Source: Trichobilharzia regenti
Taxonomy: Eukaryota; Platyhelminthes; Trematoda; Strigeidida; Schistosomatidae
DNA: 64,000 bases
Direction: 5' to 3'
Assembly (NCBI GenBank): GCA_944472135.2
Contig: OX235270.1
Location: 45,694,352-45,758,351 of the forward strand
Each line of letters starts with the position of its first letter. The first letter of the stretch is position 1. The notes beneath the pieces are model-generated. The model was not told where the DNA came from, did no database searches, and saw only the letters and a list, made by a program, of their open reading frames with translations. A program made the translations under genes and the position numbers. Positions 58,248 through 64,000 of this stretch are shown here, piece by piece.

Positions 58248-60254
58248 GTGAGTGTTTTCATGCACTTAAATATTCAGTCTTTATTTTTTACATTTTAAAC
58301 ATGTGATATCTCGAGTCTTGTGAACTTGAAAAACCATTGATAAATATTCCTGGACTCTTCATCATTTGAGTGGAATTCACATACCAGGTAGTCCAATTAA
58401 TGAGAACGGAGACAAAAATAAATTCATGTCGTTCTGATAACCAAAAATTTCAGGTTAATGTCAAAACTTATTTGGCTTTTTTTGAAGAACATCCTAAGTA
58501 TTTTGTCACTTTAAAGGAATGCTTTCTCTTCTAAAAGAAGTATTTATATACCTATTTTATGCGGAACACATACTATGGCAGTGTAAGAGCCATTCTGATT
58601 GAAAGCCTCATTAACTTTAGACTCAAGTAACCTCGTTCTAACAGCAAATTATTGTAAGGACTTCAAAGTAAATTGATTTATTTCATCTTTTATTGGTAGT
58701 ATTGAAAGCTACTCTGAGTATATATGTCTATATTACTTTGTAACCATTCGCTTACTAACCCTATGAAAGTTTGAGAAATCGATGAATTTTAAGAAGTATT
58801 ACAAGAACTTAGGAAGCAAAGCTTTGTAACAATATGTTGTCTTGTTTAATATACCTCGAAAACTACAAATATTTACAAAATCAAATATCATTCAGTAAGT
58901 GCCTAATTACTTAATATCACGTAGTCAAAACTTCACTTCAATTTCCACTTGTCTCAATCTACCGAAAAACTTCGAGAAAAGAAAATTAGATTTTGATCTG
59001 GAAAATAGTTGGAGATATTTTCATATAATGAAAGTGAAAAGTAGACATTCAAGGGTCAAGTGCCTTTTATTGGATAGTTGTTATTAGAGCAAAAAGAAAT
59101 TATTTTTACCTACAACCAAACATTATTTGTATGTCATTCTAAAGACATACGGCTAAATTAACCAACTCAGCTGGGATTATGTTAACAAAAATGATTAACC
59201 GCCGTCAAACCTACTTAAGTATCTGAAATTGTTTGACCACCCAGCACAAACATATGAACACCCAAGTAAATCGTTTGTTAGATACATACTTGCTGCTGAA
59301 ATGTGACCTCAAAACAACAAACCGTCACAGTGGAGTGCTTAGTGAGAATATATCAACATATATATATATATATATATCAGGTAGATAGACAGTATTAACA
59401 TTGGGTTACAGATTTTTATTTTTGGATCGCTAATGCTTTAGATATGCCCAGATATTTATTTTTGGGAATTATATCTCATCGGTATAACCATAGCAACTTA
59501 AGTCCTTCAACCCCCGCCCAAAAAAAAATAACTATGACAAGCTACTTGCGAAAATTCCATTTGGGTAGGGTATGTATATGCTATAGACACAGACAACCGC
59601 TTCACTTTTTACACCCTTTCAAAATTCACACCGAAATTACTCTATTTCGTGAATGAAAGCAGCTCTATGAGTTTATTCCATTTTATTTACTTGTCATTTC
59701 AGAAGAAGTGTAATCCAGTTTTGTCCAGAAATGTGTTCAAGAATATTTGTAACTGTTTTTCTGTCAGTGTATGTTTATTCTGATTCCTTTTATTATTTAC
59801 CAGTGAATATGTTACATAAAGCTGTAATGTTAATCGGATAACACACTACATTATTTCTTGACAAGAAAAATTTTGAGTGGTAAGTAGTGTGTCACTGTAG
59901 GCTGTACCAAATGAAAAATCCATTATAGGACTTAACTCTGTTGAATAATATGTTTGCATTCAAGCATTCTAAATTTAAGTAATTGTCATCAGTAACTAAA
60001 GGGCTTTCGCAAAAACACGTCGCATCATTACTCTTTACTTCCAAATAATACTTTGCTATTGTGGTGATCAGCTGTTTGAAATTCTCAGAAAAGTGTACAC
60101 ACCACTACTTTTTAAATGACTTCACAGACATTTTAGATTGATAGTTCGTCAGCTTACATTGTTAAACTAGTTGTAACAGTTTAATTATTAAACGGTACAC
60201 ATTTATTGAGACTGCATTGTATAAACAATGACAACATTTATCAGTTTATAAATG
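58248..60254. other. intron 3, first part, nothing recognised
   Basis: AT-rich, with a (TA)n run at about 59357-59378. No repeat family or exon recognised. Confidence 0.45.
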
Positions 60255-61462
60255 CCATGGAATGGCAGTCACCTCTCTATCTCAACTTCATTGACTTTGA
60301 AAAGGCCTTCGATAGCGTCGATCGAGAGGTCGTTTGGCAACTACTTCGCTACTACTGGTGCCATCGATAATTATACATCTCATCCAGCAGTTGTACGACA
60401 ATGCTGGATGCCAAGTAATCCACAACGAGAAACTTTCGAAAGCCTTCTCAGTGACGACGGGAATGAGGCAAGGCTGTCTACTATCGCCAATGATTTTCCT
60501 GATTGCAGTAGATTGGATAATGCGACAGACAACGGGGAATGAGGAAACAGGCATAAAATGGATTCACATAAAAACTTGGAGGATCTGGACTTCGCCCTTT
60601 ATGATATATGTCTGATTTCCCACAAACTGGAAGATATGCAAGTGAAAAACGACAAGCTGGCAGAAGAAGCATCAAAGATAGGACTTCACGTGAACATATA
60701 TAAAACAGATGTGATGTAGATTCCTGGCCAACACCAACAGCAGCAAGAAAGGACAACAGTCAGCAGCAATGGTAGGAAACTGAAAGAAACAACCTCCTTT
60801 ACCTACCTACCTGGGAAGCATCGTTTTTTAACTACAGGCCGAACTGACGAGGATATCGAAGCGAGAATCGGAAAAGCAGTGCAAGATTTCATTACTCTCA
60901 AGTCTGTGTGGAGGCCAACAGCACTCACCATCAAAAATAACATCCGGATTTTCAACTCCAATGTGAAGTAAGTCAGTGCTACTATACGGATGGATCAGAG
61001 ACTTGCACTGCGCGTCATAAAGAGCATCTCAAACAAGCTACAGACCTGCATTAACAATCGTCTTTGCTCAATACCACTCAAGATCAGATGGTCGGCCAGA
61101 GAAGATCAGCAACAGAGATCGCTGTCAATGAGCGAACCAACCAGGAACTGATTGTGAAACAAATAGGCAGGAAGAAATGGAGGTGGATTGGAATGTGGTC
61201 ATACTCTGAGGAAACCATCAAGTGAGTGAAATCACTAGACAAGCCATTGCTCGAGTGGAACCCGAAAGGGAAGCGGGTGGCGAGTTGGTCGTCAGTGATA
61301 GGGTGGGGTGACTTGGAGGAGGCCATGTGAAGAGGAGATGAAAGCGCATGGGAAGACTTGGAGAGGGGTGAAAAAGTTGTCAGAAAACCGAAGGCAATGG
61401 AGACGCGCGGCTGAAGCCCTATGTTCCTCTAGGAATGAAAGGATATAATAATAATAATAAAT
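60255..61462 (+). mobile_element. RTE fragment, 5'-truncated, in intron 3
   Basis: Begins at TGGAATGGCAGTCACC within the reverse transcriptase and runs to CCCTATGTTCCTCTAGG and ATAATAATAATAATAA (about 61445-61460). It shares small insertions with 32800-34262 and not with RTE-1: CAATACCACTCAAG for CAATACTCAAG, AAGTGAGTGAAATCAC for AAGTGACATCAC, and CGGCCAGAGAAG for GGCCAGAAAAG. The FADD box reads as a disrupted FALYD. It ends only about 50 bp before exon 4. Confidence 0.9.
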
Positions 61463-61510
61463 GCCAAATTTCTCGTGTGGTTATTTTACTTATTATTCTA
61501 TTTTCCTTAG

Positions 61511-61595
61511 ATCAGAGACTTGCAAAAACCATTAAAGGTGTTTCACTAACAAACAGTGATTGCTTATCAACAGATCAAAGTTGGATTTGTGCCAT
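61511..61595 (+). CDS. host gene, fourth exon
   Basis: The acceptor TTCTATTTTCCTTAG and the donor GTAAGTTAG (61596) bound 85 bases. Only phase-1 entry is free of stops and gives QRLAKTIKGVSLTNSDCLST and then DQSWICA, leaving phase 2. Phase-0 entry stops at TTT CAC TAA and phase-2 entry stops at AAC CAT TAA. Phase 1 is exactly what the second open frame of the preceding exon delivers. No domain is recognised in this short peptide. The next exon is not within the window as far as I can see. Confidence 0.58.
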
Positions 61596-62682
61596 GTAAG
61601 TTAGTGTCAAATATTGCATATAAAATAAATTTCTTATTGATTTTTTCAGAAGCATTATTATGATTAATGTAAATTACCCCCTTTTTATCACTCAGTATCT
61701 TAGAAATTGCTTTCAAATTATGCTAGTGACATCATCACTTCTTCTTTGTTCCGTATGACTAAGCCTCGCGAAACTGCTACTACGTAACCAGTTAGACTTC
61801 CAACGTGGTAAGAGTTTACTTACATGAAGGTGAGATTATCATAAACAATGGCAAATAGGATCAGATTTCTCAATTCTTTGCTTTACTCTCACCAGCTCTG
61901 TTTACGCATTTCATTTCGCATATCAGTTACCGCCTTATTTTTTGTGGCCAGTGTAAAAACACTCAAACATTGCAAGGTAATTCATGCAGAAATATATTTA
62001 GATAAAGTATTCTATTCAAAGCGTTCATAGCTTTTCGTGTCATACGCACTTGCACGGTATTAAATGGTAATTGTTAGTTAAAGGAATCGGTATCTTCTCA
62101 TTACTAGATTTTGTGGCCTAAATTAGGTTAGACTTTACTAGTTCATCGAATCATTTTAGTAGGATTTGGAGTTTTTCCCCCTGTTTTAGTGACGACAAAC
62201 TCTGTTGTCTTGTGGAATTTGTTGATACAGTTAGACACTGTACTGTAAAGTTTTTTCCCAAAAACTATAATATGTAACGCATCTCAGATTTGACTGTTGG
62301 TATTGACTAACAGAGTAAACTTCACACTCACTGTTTCACAGAAACGTCACATTTATATTTTGAATAACGATGACGACTCAGTTCAACTGAGTTTAACTTC
62401 TTTGTTACCTAAGCGTTTTGAAAATGGTCTGTAAGATCTACTAAGACGGTGAGGACTTTAAAAACTGATGATTTATTCTATCAAATTATGAAAAAGAGAA
62501 GACGTTCAGCGAAGAAACTCTTTTCGGCGAATTCATTCACATACCTGTACAATCGCATTTATATTTAATTATTTGTGTGTGTGTGTACATGAGCTTTGTC
62601 AAGTTCAGACAATTGATCAGGTAATAAAGAATGATCTAATACAAAAACAAGGTTAATCAGACAGCAACTAAAGTAAGATTGA
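61596..62682. other. intron 4, first part, nothing recognised
   Basis: AT-rich, with a short (TG)n at about 62573-62585. No exon was recognised; the 60-codon ORF at 61848 lacks splice context. Confidence 0.45.
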
Positions 62683-62935
62683 GTAATTAAGTTAGATGAC
62701 GTAATATAGCTGACTAAAATGTTTCAACTTAGGTCAGGGTAACAACATAGGTAATTACAGGTAGAGAGGGACTAAGTAGAAGTGGGGTAGAGAATGCCTA
62801 ATGCCATTTAAATTAGAACTGAAATTCAACAAATAAGTTGGATGATATAACATAAATGACTAGAAATTGAGCGTTGGTCAAGTCAGTAACAGTGGTAGTG
62901 AGGCGTAGAAATAAAATCGGGTGGGGGTAGGGAAC
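62683..62935. repeat. diverged tandem repeat, two units
   Basis: Unit one (about 62683-62798: TTAAGTTAGATGACGTAATA...GGTCAGGGTAACAACA...AAGTGGGGTAGAGAA) and unit two (about 62830-62935: ATAAGTTGGATGATATAACA...GGTCAAGTCAGTAACAG...GGGTGGGGGTAGGGAA) share order and many positions, with a spacing of about 147 bp. It lies next to the 3' side of the minus-strand PLE and may be part of its terminal region. Confidence 0.5.
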
Positions 62936-64000
62936 AAGAGAGTTGAAAATGCAAAATATTACAATTGAGAAGACAAAATAATACTAATGAAGAGATTGAA
63001 AAAAAAGATTAGATAGAATTTACTTGTCAGGTGATAAGATAGATTAAGTTCGTTGCAAGTGTAGTGATTGAACGAAATTCTTCTGTATGCAGAGTTCAGG
63101 ACTTAGCAAGTGAATTACCTTTGCTTCTGCAGTTTGAAGAAGTCTGATTCGTGCACCTTTAGGAAGACTACTTATTACTCTGTAGACGACTTTGAAGTTT
63201 GTATCGGGTGCAGCTTGGTGTCCGGATTCTATCAGATGTTCTAAGATGGAGCTGTGGGGTCATCACTTTTCTCCTTTGCAAGACCATGTTGGTAAGTGTT
63301 CGATGATACGCTTGGAAAGCGGACGCTGGGTACTGCCAACATACCTGGCTCCATAGGAGCAGTTGAATTGACAAATACTGCAGTAGTAGCTTATCCTTCA
63401 CGTTCACATGAATCATAGGTTTTGTGGAGAAGATTAGTCGCAATTCAGCTGCGAAGAAAATCTTCTTAAATGAGCGCAACAGTAGATTTTTTTCGTGTTT
63501 CCGTAGATATATCTCCTTTGAATTGAAGGTTCATGTAGAGTAGTTTTTTCGGGACGCTAAGCATGGGCGGATTTTGTGATCTAGGATTCATAGATTTTGC
63601 AATAAATCTTTCTGGGTAACAATTCCCGACGAGGATTCTCTCAAGATTGTCCAGTTCATCTTCTACGGTGTCCGGGGTACAAATTCTGCAAACTCTGTAG
63701 CTGCGTGAACGGATCAGATTTCGTTTGGTGTATAGGAGTACTCAACTGTGAAAGTGAATAAGCTGTTCGTTCCATGTTGACTTTCTGTAGATAGATCTTT
63801 TCAGTGTTCCTCCTGTTCTCGTCTTGTTATTTGGACGTCAAGAAAGGATATTTTGAAGTTGAACTCTTTCTCCAGCGTGAACTGAATTGCGGGGTAGCAG
63901 TTGTTAAACGACTTCAGGATGTCGTCTAGATTTTCTTCGTTGTTGACGATAATGAAAGTTTCGTCGATGTATCTCTTGTAGATTTCGAAGGTATCGATCA
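62932..64000 (-). mobile_element. Penelope-like element, RT end plus GIY-YIG endonuclease, running off the window (PLE-D)
   Basis: Entering from 64000 on the minus strand: EIYKRYIDETFIIVNN (RT catalytic box with YIDE in place of YMDD) and NFKISFLDVQITR, the same order as in the PLE at 11.7-12.6 kb. After several frame changes come RSFKKIFFAAELRLIFSTKP, CSYGARYVGSTQRPLSKRII (GIY-YIG core) and LEHLIESGHQAAPDTNFKVV, ending IRLLQTAEAKVIHLL and a stop near 63046. RT then endonuclease is the canonical PLE order. The 3' flank 62932-62992 also occurs at 56058-56114. Stops at about 63270 and several frameshifts make it inactive. Confidence 0.85.

Noticed and set aside
61848..62030. 60-codon ORF as a further exon or small gene
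   Set aside because: There are no acceptor or donor signals at fitting phase, no recognisable domain, and the composition is explained by AT-rich sequence.
1..64000. CRISPR arrays, operons, bacterial genes or a DNA virus
   Set aside because: No regularly spaced repeats, no ribosome binding sites and no compact gene blocks are seen; splice sites, SINEs and LINEs show a metazoan nuclear genome.

Overview
The window looks like non-coding-rich nuclear DNA of a schistosome-type flatworm (Trematoda, Schistosoma-like). It is AT-rich and eukaryotic, with no operons and no ribosome binding sites. It is packed with degenerate non-LTR retrotransposons of the RTE and CR1-like clades, Penelope-like elements (PLEs) carrying GIY-YIG endonuclease remnants, and tRNA-derived SINEs. 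The species cannot be fixed by eye.

The only host gene I can support runs on the + strand from 16471 to beyond 61595. It is assembled from four exons joined by reading-frame phase: a first coding exon (16471-16960, ends in phase 1), a 38-nt micro-exon (41458-41495, enters phase 1, leaves phase 0), a third exon (57840-58247, enters phase 0) and a fourth exon (61511-61595, enters phase 1, leaves phase 2). All have good GT/AG sites. Exon 3 resembles a short stretch of the cytoplasmic domain of SLC4 bicarbonate transporters, but the match is tentative, and it needs one frameshift to connect to exon 4. The two long introns (about 24.5 kb and 16.3 kb) hold most of the mobile DNA.

Layout. 1-2.3 kb: nothing recognised. 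2.3-5.4 kb: a nearly full-length RTE element with endonuclease and reverse transcriptase and two frameshifts. 5.6-6.0 kb: end of a PLE endonuclease ORF. 7.6-7.9 kb: an RTE insertion with an inverted 5' part. 9.3-9.9 kb: tRNA-like repeat, here called family C. 10.7-12.6 kb: PLE endonuclease remnant within a short inverted repeat, then a PLE reverse transcriptase fragment bounded on both sides by (TA)n. 12.8-14.2 kb: SINE and family C. 16.5 kb: exon 1. 17-23.5 kb: SINEs and old RTE ends. 23.7-28.3 kb: an old minus-strand RTE split by a CR1-like LINE. 28.85-29.44 kb: a palindrome with 277-bp arms that look identical. 32.0-34.3 kb: three RTE fragments side by side. 34.6-36.0 kb: a PLE remnant between 280-bp inverted arms. 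38.7-41.1 kb: RTE fragments. 41.5 kb: micro-exon. 42.2-43.5 kb: CR1-like LINE interrupted by a PLE end. 46-54.6 kb: SINEs, family C and RTE ends. 56-57 kb: RTE fragment fused to PLE-associated sequence. 57.8 kb: exon 3. 60.3-61.5 kb: RTE fragment just upstream of exon 4. 62.9-64 kb: a minus-strand PLE running off the window.

The retroelements appear related in function. SINE family A carries both the 5'-UTR-like and 3'-end sequences of the RTE elements, so RTE machinery probably moves it. Two pairs of RTE copies share the same frameshift-causing small insertions, which suggests dead subfamilies copied in trans. Inverted-repeat architecture recurs in family C and in two PLE remnants. All element boundaries are by-eye estimates, usually good to about 5-30 bases.
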